In this document: positions 1 to 12,027 of the stretch, in pieces
How positions within the stretch are numbered: the stretch's first letter is position 1
How the letters are laid out: the number at the start of each line of letters is the position of its first letter
Source: Campylorhamphus procurvoides
Taxonomy: Eukaryota > Chordata > Aves > Passeriformes > Dendrocolaptidae
Direction of reading: 5' to 3'
NCBI GenBank assembly: GCA_013396655.1
Contig: WBMV01006647.1
Coordinates: forward strand, 3,381,400-3,445,399
DNA length: 64,000 nucleotides
The notes under the pieces: model-generated
Told to the model about the DNA's origin: nothing
Database searches by the model: none
What the model saw: the letters and a program-made list of their open reading frames with translations, nothing else
Translations under genes and position numbers: made by a program

Positions 1-1186
1 CTATTGACAGCCCTTAGGAGGGGTGATGCAACTCAAACACTGCCACCTGCAGCTGAAGAGCAAATAGTCAACCCTGTGCACCTCCTTTGTGACTCTCGCC
101 TGCACGGGACTGAAATGGGCTGCCAGGGAGGTGCTGGGAACTACAGCTCGTGGCCAGGAGGGCAACTGATAGCAAAACATTTCATCTGAATGGGCTCATG
201 TGCAAATGTGGTTGGCTGACACCAAGATTTCTCTCCCTGAGTAGAAACCCAGTGATACTCAAGGGGTTACAAGCAATTATTGTAAAAACGCCCTTTCCTG
301 TCTCATCCTAATGACAGTGCTGTTGCCAGGGCATAATCTCTGACCAGCTACTTGGGTGTGAGGAGCTGCAACAGGACTAAGGCTTGAGGCTCCTGAGAAG
401 ATGCCCTGCAGCTGGGTGCTGGCTCTGGGTCTGTCTCAGCCACAGGGCTGCAGTGGGAAGGCAGTTCTAGTGCCACACTCGGTGTGTGAGATCAGCACTG
501 GAAAGGCAACAGCCAGTGGGGAAAAAATCAGCTTTTCCTCCTAGACAAAATGAGGACAGAGTGCAGGACTCAGCAGAACATCTTCATCCTCATTTTTGCC
601 TTTTAGGAGCTGCTTTCTCAGCATCTGTTTCTAGTTGCCACTAATAAGAAAATTATGTATGTCTCATGCAGGACTGTGTAATCTCAAATTGAATGCATCT
701 GCTGTTTCCAAAACCACACACCACTGACAGCTGTGTTTGTGGTCCAGAAAGATATCAACATCTACCCTCAACACTTTGAACCAAACCCTAACATAAACCT
801 GAAATCACCTGAATTGCAGCCAGTTTACCTTTCTGTTTCTTTTTTATTTTTAACAACCTCTAACTCCAAAAGAATTAAAATATGTTTGTAATCATAGCAA
901 GCTGAGTGGGCACTTTACTTTAATCTCCTTTTTTATTCTCCCAAATACCTGAATTATCGTGTGGAGTTGTCAGAATCTCTGCTTCAAAGTTCATGCTGGG
1001 GAAACTATTCCTGTAAGGAAAGTATAGCACTTCAGTTATTTGAAGAACCTATATGCTTTTTTGAAGCTGCATTGAAAATGCAGAGCAAAGGGAAGTTGCT
1101 CCAGGACAGATTTTTCCTCTCCTGATAATCAATGATTTTGTTCTTTTTCACTAAAGTCAAAACTTCTTTGTTAACAGATCATATAG
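1..1186. other. Intergenic, nothing recognised
   Basis: AT-rich non-coding sequence. Only short chance frames; no repeat family or motif that I can name. Confidence 0.6.
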
Positions 1187-1370
1187 TCATAGAATCTTAG
1201 AATCCTGTAACAGTTTAGGATGAAAGGGACCTTCAAACTCAGCTTGTCCCCACCCCCTGCCATGGGTAGGGACATCTTCCACTAGATCAGATTTCTCCAA
1301 GCCCCATCCAGCCTGGTCCTGGACACTTCCAGGGATAAGGCATCCAGAACTGGTCACCTGCACCAGTGTT
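1187..1370 (-). mobile_element. CR1 LINE fragment
   Basis: Reads on the minus strand toward a 3' end (TCATAGAATCTTAGAATC at the left). It contains the typical blocks GGGACCTTCAAA, CCATGGGTAGGGACATCTTCCACTAG and CCATCCAGCCTGG. Truncated at its 5' side, as most CR1 copies are. Confidence 0.85.
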
Positions 1371-3379
1371 GGTGTGAAATGTGTCATGGGAGGTTTTGTA
1401 CCCCTGCAGAACCATTAACCAGCCAATGCAGTTGAAAGCATTAGACTGACATTACACACCCTGTGAAATGTTGAATTATGGATGGAATAGAAGAAAAAGT
1501 GAAATTAGGAGGTTATAGTGAGCATCAGCATCTGACGTGCTAAAAGATCTGCTTGGCCTGTCTTTTCAGGGATCTTTTTTGGTTTGGATTTTTTGCCTTT
1601 TATTTTTTTTTAGCTTCAGATTTTCCTGGCTGCAAATATTACAGCAAGTAACTTGCAGAAGACACTTACTCAAAGGGCAAATGTCAAAGAGAGCATTTGG
1701 CCATAAATAGTTTCATTCAGTCACATGTTTTTACTCTTAGTTTTTGGGGCTTTTTTTTATGAGACTTCCAGCAATGGAGTCTCATCTTCTTTCCTTTGAA
1801 AACATGTCTTATCTATAAAAAAGCATGAGGTTGCATTGGCAAAAGGAATGGGTGAAATTAAACTGGAGCAAGGACCTCACTTCTGCAAATAAAGTTTTGG
1901 ACTGAGGCTGTCCGTGCAAAGGGAAGAGCCACCTCCTGGGTAACCACATTTCAGTATCGAGATGCACAGCAAGACTTAGGGGTGATACTCCTGTAAAACC
2001 TCTGTTCAGTCATGTCACTGCTCCCAAAAGTTTGCTGCTAGAAAATGCTTCATGACCAGCAGTCTGAGATAGCAGACAGCAACCCAAAACTCTCCCCTGC
2101 CATGGCAAGAAATCCCAAGTGAAGAAGAAACAAGTTAGGATTTGGAAAAGTAAAGAAGGGAGTCTTACAGTGGGGCTTTGAGATACAAATATGTAATGAT
2201 TTGCTGTCTGGTAGCAAGGAAGTTGCCACAGGTGCAAATAGCACACTGTTGGTGAAGGCAAGAAAAGACTGAGATGTCCCAGAAGCCTTGGAGATGCTGG
2301 AGCACTGCCAGAGTCCTGCAAGAACAGCTGATTTCCTATGAGTTCCGTGCCAAAGCCACGTCACTGGCTCCCATGAGATATGTCAAAGGTCTCAGTTCCA
2401 CCACCTTGGCCTCACTTCTTCCCAGGAAAGGCCTCACAGAAGAACAGCAGGAACAAGCCTGAACTCAGCTCACCTCAATTTCCACTCAACCCCCTTCCAT
2501 CTCTGCCCGTCAAAACAGAGGACTATTTTGTCCCCTCAGTTATCTGAAGCCAGCAAGATGGTTTTCAGAACTAACTTCCCAGTAAAATGCCGAGGGCTGG
2601 CGTGGCTTCCCCTGTGCAGAGAGGAACAACTCTGGGCATGAGCTCCATTTCTGACCGGTCAAACGTTCCCAGCCATGCCAGGAGACCTGCCAGGTGACCT
2701 GGGCAGACTGCAGCACAAGAATGCACCAGGATGGATGATGCCAAGACAAGACTTCCACTGACACATTTGCCATTTCTCCTCAGGCAGGGGGACTAAGATT
2801 CTAAGATTGACTGACACTCGGTGGGAAGGTGAAATGGGAACAAATACACTTCCTCTAAAATCTAACTTAAAATCTAGCCCATATCCTAAAATTTGAATAC
2901 AATATCTTGGGTTGGTGCTGACCACCCCAGGACCTCCATACCCAACAGCAGGACTGAGCTGGTGGCTGCCAGGGAGTGGGATGCTCAGGGGCAGCTGGTC
3001 CTGCCACAGCTCCCAGTTGAAATGGAGCTCACTATTAGCAAGGTTAAACCTCTTCCCTCCATGAACTGATGCATTATGGACTGCAGGTACAGGGCACAGA
3101 GGGAGCTCACAGTGGTGCTTTAAGGGATGCAGCCCCTTTAAGTTGAAAAAGTTGTTTCTAGTTGTACAAATTTCAAGAGCATCTTCATAACTCATACATT
3201 TGATTGTACTTAGACTGCAGAGAGGCTAAAGGTGTCCTTCCTTAGATCCCGTGCTTCCCAGGATATGGGCACATCTGCTGTGCTCCCACCTTACACACAC
3301 CCACCTGTGTTCCAGAGCTAGTGGGATGTTGGGGAAACACCACCCCACTCCCTACCAAAAAACCCACTTACCTCTTCAC
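1371..3379. other. Intergenic, no gene recognised
   Basis: A 178-codon minus-strand frame at 2659-3195 matches no family I know, has a composition like neighbouring non-coding DNA, and lacks splice or promoter context. I treat it as chance. Confidence 0.5.
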
Positions 3380-3437
3380 CTCCGGGGCCGGGTCCATTGT
3401 CGGGGCTGATGCTGTGCAGGGGCACGGCAGTCGGACT

Positions 3438-3475
3438 GTGATGATCCCTGTGGGTCCCTGCGATTCTGTGACCCT
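3438..3475 (+). mobile_element. Possible CR1 3' tail fragment in the CpG island
   Basis: TGATGATCCCTGTGGGTCCC followed by a GATTCTGTG repeat-like end resembles the last bases of some CR1 subfamilies. It is too short to be sure. Confidence 0.4.
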
Positions 3476-3644
3476 GCAGCTGGGCAGGGGGTCAGCCAGG
3501 CGCCCGGCCCCTAGGTCAGCATGTCCACCTGCGCTGGACGCTCAGCCCCCAGTGGTGACCGGGTGACAGCTCTGGTGGCACCTGTCGGGACAGGCAGCGT
3601 CACTGGGGCGACAGGGGGAAACCCGAGCCCCGCGGGGCAGGATC

Positions 3645-3672
3645 GGGGGGCAGGGGCGGGCAGGGCAGGGGG
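3645..3672 (+). promoter_or_regulatory. G-quadruplex-forming motif
   Basis: Five runs of three or more G separated by one or two bases (GGGGGG CA GGGG C GGG CA GGG CA GGGGG). Short loops predict a very stable intramolecular quadruplex if single-stranded. Confidence 0.7.
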
Positions 3673-4019
3673 CGCGGGGTCCGCGGGGATGTCCCCATAG
3701 CGCGGCGTCCGACGGCAGAGGAACAAACAAACACAAGGAAAAGGGACACATTGGGACTTCCAAACCTCTGCAGCCTGGATGGAAGCGGCTGAGGGATGCC
3801 TGCAGATCACAGGCTATTTGAGAGCACTTTTCAGTGTTCTGGGAACCCTTTCTCCGCGCTCACCGCCCCGGCCAGGACGGGACGCGTTCCTGCATCCTTG
3901 CGGCGCTGCTGCCTGATGGATGCGGCATGCCTGGGGGATCCCTGCTTTCTCCGGGGAGAAGAGGAGCTCACGGACTGCCAGGAGACCTGAGCAAGTGCTT
4001 TTTCCATCTCTGGTTCAGG

Positions 4020-4020
4020 N
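4020..4020. other. Single N without flanking duplication
   Basis: One undetermined base between ...ggttcagg and taaggagaca. Unlike the other three N positions, I see no repeat of the flanking sequence, so it may be an ambiguous base or a join with no overlap. Confidence 0.7.
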
Positions 4021-5590
4021 TAAGGAGACAATTCTGGGGACAGCTGTCCAAGGCAGAGGTGGCTGGAGGTCCCCGGGAGGGGATGACATGGCAGGAGGTG
4101 CAATAGTCGCTGTTCCAAACACAGGGAGTCCTGAGTGCCCCCTGCACCTGCCTCAGCCTTTTCACCTGCCCACATCCACAGGACCATGCTCCTTTTTGCC
4201 TAAAATCTAGTCGCACCAATGTAAAAAAGAAAGGATTTAGAGACTTTATATTTCCAAGTGAGGTCCGCTTGTGGAAAGAGCAGCATTAGGATCTCCAGTT
4301 CCTTTCCCTGAGGGCAGTGGTTAAAACAGGTTTACAGATGTCAGATAAAGCTTCCTCTCTTGCTGAGCTCCCCAAAACACCACCTGCCCCGCACAGATCC
4401 CTGAGACCAGAGACCTCAAGTGGGGCAGCTTTACCATCAAATGACCTGCCTTGATTTATACCAGATTTGGATTCCAAGCAGATTCAATTTATCCACCCCA
4501 AGGTAGGTCCACAGCAGCACATTAAGCTAGAAATTATTGCATTGCTACTTCTAACCAAAGTATTTAAAATAATTACTCAAATATTTTGAATAGTTGAGGA
4601 AAGACAAGAACCTTTTTGCTAGTTCTAAAGCACAGATTTGGCTCTGTTTGACCACCTGAACAATGATTTTTAAATCAGTTAATTCAATCCCTAAACATTC
4701 CCACCAGGGGTGGCAGTCCCTGGACACCAACTGTGCACCACTGGATGCACCTGGTCTGTCTCAGCTTGTGTCCCCCAGCCACCTCTGCCTTGTCCCAGCA
4801 AAGCCACCCCTCCATCCCTCCTTGACAGCTCCAGGGATGGACACCCCACAGGTCCCATCAGGAAGCCATACCTCCCCAGAACACCAGGAGCTGTTGAGAA
4901 ACCTCCAGCATCCAGGAGCTGCACAGCCCTTGGAAACCTCCTTGTACATCCAGGGGGTGCTGACACCCCTCCCTGTCCCCTCGTGTCCCTCCCAGCCCCA
5001 AGAGCACACGTAGGCGCATGCCACCACAACTGAGCCGGCATTAGGCTACAACAACAGCCTTTGTTCCCCGGGGCTGGAAACAACGGGACATTGTGGGCAG
5101 CTGCCCGCGCCGGCAGCAATTGGCAGCAGGGTGGCTTTGGAGGATGTACCCTCTGCAAGTTGTGTTTTCAGTTGTTCTGGCAAGCTCGTGACTAAATCCG
5201 CTCTAAATTTTCCATGCAAATTGAGCAAGCTGGGTTTTTGATCAGTGAGGTGATGGCTAAAGCCAGAGCTGGGCTGCAGGGAGAGAAAAACAAAGCAACT
5301 GTGTTTTCCCCCACACGCTGCGGCTGTGGAGGTCAGGTTTGGGCTGACCCAGCAGAAATGGGTCATTCATTTTCCCCAGGGTAAGCAATACCTGAGGCTG
5401 GTATCGCCCATGGCCCCAGGTCCCCTCAATGTTCCATCTCCATCAGCAAACCACCAGCTTGGACCTGCATCTCCAGGTAGCAAAGTGCGGGTATTCAGAA
5501 ATCAAAGTTCAATAAATCTGGACTAGTGATCAGCTTTAAGGTTGATGAATGTCAGAAAGCTCCTTGGCATTTTTGCAGTGTCCATTGAAA
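4021..5590. other. Intergenic, no gene recognised
   Basis: Moderately GC-rich around 4690-5110, with overlapping frames on both strands (up to 155 codons). None shows domain features. Nothing else visible. Confidence 0.5.
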
Positions 5591-5655
5591 TGGGGTTGGA
5601 ACTAGATGGTCTTTAAGGTCTCCTCCAACCCAAATCAGTCTGTGATTCTCTGATT
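5591..5655 (+). mobile_element. CR1 LINE 3' end fragment
   Basis: GGGGTTGGAACTAGATGGTC, then TCCTCCAACC and a terminal TGTGATTCTCTGAT: the canonical CR1 3' end on the plus strand. Confidence 0.85.
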
Positions 5656-8600
5656 AGTAGTTTATTTTTTTCAGTTCCACCTAGGTCAACTGATTAAGGC
5701 TTATGCAATGTAACTCTGATTTTCTTGTGAGCAGAGCTCTTCTCTTCTGCAGCAGAGTTTCCTCTTTCCAATGGAAGTGTTTTCGTCACTACATGTTTTC
5801 AGTTTTCTAGACATATTTCTAAAATACAGCCAGCAGCTTATGAACTCTCCTAAGTGAAATATTTGGTGCAAACATGGTATTCTGCATCAAGCAAGCTCTG
5901 TTAGAGAGAAAGATAACAAGCATTGTGGCATTCATTTTCCTGATAGTTAAAGAAAAGATTTCTCATTAAAGGATAAAATTTTGTTTTGTTTAAATCCTAT
6001 TAAATATTTAACATCTCCTGGGCAGCAGTAGGTCTTGGAGTTCATGCAAGAGTATTTGTTTTCATATGGGTATACAGGATATTTTTCTACAGCAAAAAGA
6101 ATATGATTTCTGATAAATACTGAAAAAACCCTACATCACAGAAGCAGGACCCATCCTTCCCCAGGAGGAACAGCTGCTGGGCTCCAGTCACATTTCTGTT
6201 CAATCTCCCTAAAACCTGAACTATCTAGGTCTGGAGATCAATTATTCTTTTTTAACACAGCCCTTCTGCCTCTTTATTAAAGCCTGGGTGCTGGTACAGT
6301 TCTTCCAGTCCTTTTAAAACTACCCTTCTCAAACCATTTGACTAGAGGTCATAACTCATGTAGTTGTAATTACAGAGCCAAGGAGAGGGCAGAGGGAGAG
6401 TCTGACATGGCTGTCTGTAGAAAAGGCTCTTTGATTCAAGGTGACGATCAGCTCTGCTCTACAGACAATATAGCATTCAAAAAAAAAGTCTCTGAAAGCA
6501 AAGACAGGTATGGTAAAATGTGTCTCTTACCCCTCAAGAGCTCACGTGTCTCCAGCCAGGAAAACACACTCAGAATTTAAATTTCCCTGGCTGCACCCCT
6601 GCTGCTGCCAACAGCATGTGCTGGGAGTGCAGCATCAGCAAGATTAAACCCTTCCAGCAGGTACAGGGCTCCAAAACAGGGGCATCTGCAAACCCTGCTG
6701 TACCAAAATGTGGGGAATTGCCAGCAAAAGACATTTTGTCCCTAGCTCAAAGTCAGCAGTGCAAGTAGTAAGGTCTGGAGACGGGCCCTTGAGGAGGATT
6801 TCTGGTTCAAGAGGATGGACTAAGGGGAACAGGGGGTTTTTGTAAGAAGGCTGTGGTTAGGGACCCTCCCAGGACTGGGATGGCTGAGGAGGTGCATCCA
6901 GAGAGGTGCCACAGGAGGTTGGCTTTATGTTAAGGTTTCTCAACAGTGCAGGTGTGCTGTGTTTTGGTAGGGCTCACCCACCAGCTGTAAGTGGGAGCAA
7001 GTAAGTCTGCAGGTGCAGGAGGTGCAGCTGGGCAGTCTGGAGAAACCACAGCATGTTGCAAAGGGATGCAAACTGCTGCAGACCCAGGGACCCATCAGTG
7101 CTGCCATCAAGAAGTCAAAAAGCAGGCAACGCAAAAAGAAGCACTGAATTATTGTTACTGGTCACATTTCAATTGCACTTGAAATGATCAGGATTTAAAC
7201 CCTTTTTACTTGCCTCCTCTTAGAGCCGGGCTGAGCCATCACAGCACATGGGGCACCTCTGAAGGGAAGGGGCCTGAATGCTCAGAGCAGCCAAAGTACC
7301 TCAGGACAAGTCATTCTGCTGGGCAAAATTTTTTACAAAACTGGAATATTTCTTGGAAAATAAGTAAGATGATGAGTCACCTTTTTCTTGGAAAGCATGG
7401 AGAGTAAAAGGTGGGAGAGTGGGTATTAATCCAGTGGGAGATGCTCACCTTTAACAGAAGCTTTTGCTGTTCTGTGAAACTTTCTGGTCTCTTCCACTCC
7501 TAAAAAGAGTATCCTTAGCTAAAACAGCGCTTCTTTGAAGGCTGGGTTAAAGTTTCCTTTCCATTGGTCATAAGTTCTGCCACCTCTTAAACCTGAGGAA
7601 TATCTATAAAAATAGTTCAAACCAAGCAACTTTGGCTAATCAAGTTTAGCAACATGCATGTCAATCATCCAGCAGATTGCAGTAACAGGGGAGAGCGTGG
7701 CCAAAGGAAGGGACTGCAGCTCTATTTTACCAAAAGCCACTAGATGGGGATGCAAGGACAGTTTTCTGATCCTTGCTACACTTGGATCCCATTCCGCTGA
7801 GCTCGGACTTGCCTATCCCACTCACACGGGCTGCTGTTGCCTTTGCTTTTGTTTTTTAGGGGCTGACAGAGGTCATTTGGAAACGTATCACTCGCTGAGT
7901 TCTCATCCCACAAGGAATCGGGCCTCAGGCAGCAGTTACGAATGTTATTCTCTGCACCAAGACTCAGCAGAGGGAAGAGCAAAGGATTTGGCTTTCAATT
8001 TGAGGATTAGTCTTCTTTTATAGGCTGTGGAAAGGAAAAGTACTTTATATTGAACACAGTGGGGCGAAAAAAAGGGTATTCAGCAAAGTGGTAATCTCTG
8101 AAAATGTCCATACTTTGGAACAGTTACTGTGGGAAAAAAACACCCAAAAAACCCAGGAGTTTTCCTCAAGTTCAATAGTCAAACCTCTGGGGTTTTTCGT
8201 TTTTTAGTTTCTCCTTTGAAAGCCATAGTTCTGCTATGAATAAGAGAGCTAAAGTCATGGAAATTGGTTTGGCAGAGGTGCAGGCAGGCTCAGCCCTGCT
8301 CCTCAGGGCAGGAACACTCCACAGGTGCACACCAGGAGCACACAGAGGATGCAGCAGCCCGTGCAAAGCATCAGCAATGCCATGGGAGCAAGGAGAAATA
8401 GTCAGTTTTACAGGAACAGTCAGCTCTGACCTCCAGTAACCTTGGGCTTCTGCAGAGGGCACCCTATCTTAGTGTTTTATCTCAGATGTCAGGAGATTTG
8501 GTACTTATAATTCCCTGCTCTCCGAGTCAGGTGAATGTTAAAAAAAACTCTTATAGCAAATTTTTCAGTTAAATTCCAGCTTCAGGGGCACGTTAAGGTA

Positions 8601-9006
8601 CCCAAAATGCATTCCAGGGTTCAAAACCCTTTGAAAGAAATAAAAAATTTATGAATTTTAAAGCCATTTTACAAAACTTTCAGTGGCTGGCAGGGAGGGA
8701 GAGTGGGTGTCAGGGTGTCTTGGGGAGCCTGAGAAAGAAGGCTCTGGTAAATACCCTAAAACCAAATTAAATTTGTATCATAATAGCAAATTCAGAAAAC
8801 TGGGATAACAATTCAAATATTCAAGTGATGAAATGTCTTTCCTACTCCATATGCTTGAAACATGGAGCTGATGCTGCCAGCTCATGGTAATCCATGTTTT
8901 AAGGGTCGGGAGGGCAGAGCCAGTGGGGACTGTTTGGTAGTTTCAATTGCATCTCCACTAATTGCTGAAAACTGATTGCTATGCTTCATTAAACATAAAC
9001 AGAAGT
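5656..9006. other. Intergenic, nothing recognised
   Basis: Mixed-composition non-coding DNA without identifiable repeats or exons. Confidence 0.5.
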
Positions 9007-9839
9007 GCAATTGCTTTCCCTGGGTGAGAGGGTGGAGGGGCTACAGGGCGAGGGCTGCAGGAGCACTGGGATGGCAGCAGTGGCCATGTCCCCACACTCC
9101 CTGGCTCTTGGACACCACAGTACCTGTCTGGAGCCCCTCAGGTGCTGCCCACCATCCCCACCAGGGTGTTCCCAGCACCTTCAGCACGTGCTGCAGAGTC
9201 CATCTGGTTTTCTTCTGTGTTTTTTTTCCTCGCTGCTTAGCAATCTCCTCATGGTGACAACAAAATGTCTGTTTTCCAGGAAAACATTTGAGCTTTATGG
9301 ATTAGCCGTGGTAGGCACTTGCAGACCTCCATAAAGCACGTTGACACACTCTCTGCTGTATTACTAACTCGACTGAAAAATTGATCAAAAGTGATAGAGT
9401 TACAGGGCCTGGCATCCCTTTACAACCTGCCGTTGTGCTGCTCAGCTCTAACAGAGCCAGCAAAGCCAAACCTCGTGGAAACCCTCGCCTGGAAAATATA
9501 CCTTCACCCTGCCCTTGGCTTTGCACCGTGGCAAAAGCCACTCACCTGAAGCACAGGATGTGACAGATGTGTCTCACTCCTCCCCACCCCAATTGCTGCT
9601 GGCACTGCTGGAGCCAAGCTCCCCCAACACTGCAGGTATCCCCAAAATGCAGCAGGGAGTGCCTGGTGTGCCATGGGGCACTGACACCATCTGCAATGGC
9701 TGGCACGTTCTTGCCCCAGTGTGGGCATGGCCTCAGGGACCTCCTGCACCCCCTGTCCCACCTGCTCCAGCAGCAGCTCTTAGGAGAGAATGTCTAAATT
9801 ACAGGAATATTTAGCAAACTCAGTAAACATGGGCATAGG

Positions 9840-10458
9840 TGCGGGGGGAAACCGCACAAATACGCGTCGCAGACCCGAAAAAGGGGAAGACGGGAAGAAA
9901 AGAGGCGGAGGCGGGGTTGTGGCTGCAGCCAACGAGGAGAACAACAGAACCAGTTTATTGAGGGGAGCAACGACTTTTATAGCCTCGGATAGGAAGGCTC
10001 CAGAAAAAGGGGCGGATCTGAGGGATTGACAACTTGGATAAGACATCTGATTGGGTAGGAGGCGGAGACTCCGCCTCCGGGGGTGGCAATAGGAGGAGCT
10101 ATAGGAGTGGTCTGCCCGATATGGCAAGGCCTACGTGCCGTTACCATGGGCGACCAGGGAACCAATGGTAGCTGTACCCAAGCCCGGGAAACAGCTAACC
10201 AATGGTGGACTATCCCTAGGGGAGAAACTGGGGAAGAACTGGGGTACAACCAATAGGAACATTCGTAATAATTACAATTGCATGACTAATCTAATACAGA
10301 GGAATAACTAGCTAAAACCAAGACGTCAAGTTGGTATCTTCTCTCGCGTGATATTTCTTCGTGCTTGGCCCTTTCACACACTTATCTCCTCTTCCACTTT
10401 GGTCTCCGTCGGGGTTCTGCTTCTCCGCCAGCTAACGTAGGAATCCCTGATTCCCACA
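9840..10458 (-). mobile_element. Class II-type ERV 3' LTR (copy A, attached to internal sequence)
   Basis: This 619-bp LTR reads right to left. On the element's strand it begins TGTGGGAATC and ends CCCCCCGCA, giving TG...CA ends. It has CCAAT-type motifs in U3, a TATAAAA box near 9973-9980 and an AATAAA signal at 9954-9959. On its left is CATAGG (9834-9839), one half of a 6-bp target-site duplication. Immediately right of it is a polypurine tract, which makes this the 3' LTR of a provirus. A 6-bp duplication is typical of alpha/betaretrovirus-like (ERVK-type) elements in birds. It overlaps the end of the env remnant. Confidence 0.85.
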
Positions 10459-10574
10459 TCTCCCCCTTCTTTGTTTTGTAGGAGGGCTGAAAGGCTCTTG
10501 GTACAAAAGCTTTTTATACAAAACAAAACACAGGTAATTAAAACAACAACGACACAAATGATAATTATCCCCAA
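10374..10574 (-). pseudogene. env: 3' end of retroviral env (TM subunit tail), cut by the gap
   Basis: An open frame of about 66 codons runs leftward from the N at 10575 and stops at 10374-10376. It begins with a strongly hydrophobic stretch of about 20 residues rich in Ile and Val. A basic, cysteine-containing cytoplasmic tail follows. Its last codons lie inside the LTR, about 82 nt past the LTR edge. The position directly before a polypurine tract and LTR, together with the membrane span, supports the C-terminus of the Env transmembrane subunit. The rest of the provirus is not in the window, so intactness cannot be judged. Confidence 0.65.
10459..10472 (-). other. Retroviral polypurine tract
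   Basis: On the element's strand the sequence AAAGAAGGGGGAGA directly precedes the TG at the LTR edge. This is where plus-strand DNA synthesis is primed in retroviruses. It fixes the LTR boundary at 10458 and its identity as the 3' LTR. Confidence 0.8.
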
Positions 10575-10575
10575 N

Positions 10576-12027
10576 GCAATTGCTTTCCCTGGGTGAGAGG
10601 GTGGAGGGGCTACAGGGCGAGGGCTGCAGGAGCACTGGGATGGCAGCAGTGGCCATGTCCCCACACTCCCTGGCTCTTGGACACCACAGTACCTGTCTGG
10701 AGCCCCTCAGGTGCTGCCCACCATCCCCACCAGGGTGTTCCCAGCACCTTCAGCACGTGCTGCAGAGTCCATCTGGTTTTCTTCTGTGTTTTTTTTCCTC
10801 GCTGCTTAGCAATCTCCTCATGGTGACAACAAAATGTCTGTTTTCCAGGAAAACATTTGAGCTTTATGGATTAGCCGTGGTAGGCACTTGCAGACCTCCA
10901 TAAAGCACGTTGACACACTCTCTGCTGTATTACTAACTCGACTGAAAAATTGATCAAAAGTGATAGAGTTACAGGGCCTGGCATCCCTTTACAACCTGCC
11001 GTTGTGCTGCTCAGCTCTAACAGAGCCAGCAAAGCCAAACCTCGTGGAAACCCTCGCCTGGAAAATATACCTTCACCCTGCCCTTGGCTTTGCACCGTGG
11101 CAAAAGCCACTCACCTGAAGCACAGGATGTGACAGATGTGTCTCACTCCTCCCCACCCCAATTGCTGCTGGCACTGCTGGAGCCAAGCTCCCCCAACACT
11201 GCAGGTATCCCCAAAATGCAGCAGGGAGTGCCTGGTGTGCCATGGGGCACTGACACCATCTGCAATGGCTGGCACGTTCTTGCCCCAGTGTGGGCATGGC
11301 CTCAGGGACCTCCTGCACCCCCTGTCCCACCTGCTCCAGCAGCAGCTCTTAGGAGAGAATGTCTAAATTACAGGAATATTTAGCAAACTCAGTAAACATG
11401 GGCATAGGTGCGGGGGGAAACCGCACAAATACGCGTCGCAGACCCGAAAAAGGGGAAGACGGGAAGAAAAGAGGCGGAGGCGGGGTTGTGGCTGCAGCCA
11501 ACGAGGAGAACAACAGAACCAGTTTATTGAGGGGAGCATCGACTTTTATAGCCTCGGATAGGAAGGCTCCAGAAAAAGGGGCGGATCTGAGGGATTGACA
11601 ACTTGGATAAGACATCTGATTGGGTAGGAGGCGGAGACTCCGCCTCCGGGGGTGGCAATAGGAGGAGCTATAGGAGTGGTCTGCCCGATATGGCAAGGCC
11701 TACGTGCCGTTACCATGGGCGACCAGGGAACCAATGGTAGCTGTACCCAAGCCCGGGAAACAGCTAACCAATGGTGGACTATCCCTAGGGGAGAAACTGG
11801 GGAAGAACTGGGGTACAACCAATAGGAACATTCGTAATAATTACAATTGCATGACTAATCTAATACAGAGGAATAACTAGCTAAAACCAAGACGTCAAGT
11901 TGGTATCTTCTCGCGTGTGATATTTCTTCGTGCTTGGCCCTTTCACACACTTATCTCCTCTTCCACTTTGGTCTCCGTCGGGGTTCTGCTTCTCCGCCAG
12001 CTAACGTAGGAATCCCTGATTCCCACA
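10576..12027 (+). repeat. Second copy of duplicated contig overlap
   Basis: Repeats 9007-10458 with about three substitutions, all in the LTR part. It begins immediately after the single N at 10575. Confidence 0.85.
11409..12027 (-). mobile_element. Same ERV LTR, copy B, flanked by host DNA on both sides (solo-LTR configuration)
   Basis: This is a 619-bp LTR, the same length as copy A, with CATAGG on both sides (11403-11408 and 12028-12033). The right side runs directly into host DNA instead of a polypurine tract. I see three base differences from copy A (A/T at 9970 vs 11539, and two at 10344/10347 vs 11913/11916). The repeated left flank shows no difference that I noticed. This is either a solo-LTR allele or two proviral LTRs collapsed by assembly. 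Confidence 0.85.

Larger units (their letters stand above)
3380..3960. promoter_or_regulatory. CpG island with G-rich tract, function unknown
   Basis: CpG density is far above the rest of the left half: dozens of CG dinucleotides between about 3380 and 3720, and a second cluster at 3850-3950. The plus strand carries G runs at 3645-3672 that fit a four-tetrad-run quadruplex pattern. No coding exon of a known family is adjacent. It could be the promoter of an unrecognised transcript or simply a GC-rich non-coding patch. Confidence 0.5.
9007..10574 (+). repeat. First copy of 1.57-kb duplicated contig overlap
   Basis: The host flank from 9007 and the LTR through about 10458 are repeated from 10576 at an offset of 1569. 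A single N at 10575 separates the copies. The copies diverge only after the LTR end: this one enters retroviral internal sequence, the other enters host DNA. This is most likely an assembly join between two haplotype contigs, not a tandem duplication. Confidence 0.85.

Noticed and set aside
2659..3195. 178-codon minus-strand frame
   Set aside because: No domain, signal peptide or repeat pattern recognised, and no supporting gene structure; a frame of this length can arise by chance in 30 kb of moderately GC-rich DNA.
4691..5158. 155-codon minus-strand frame with overlapping frames on the plus strand
   Set aside because: Several frames are open over the same GC-rich stretch on both strands, typical of composition rather than coding.
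9007..12027. Genuine 1.5-kb tandem duplication
   Set aside because: A single N lies exactly at the copy boundary and two other N positions show the same pattern, so an assembly overlap is more likely.
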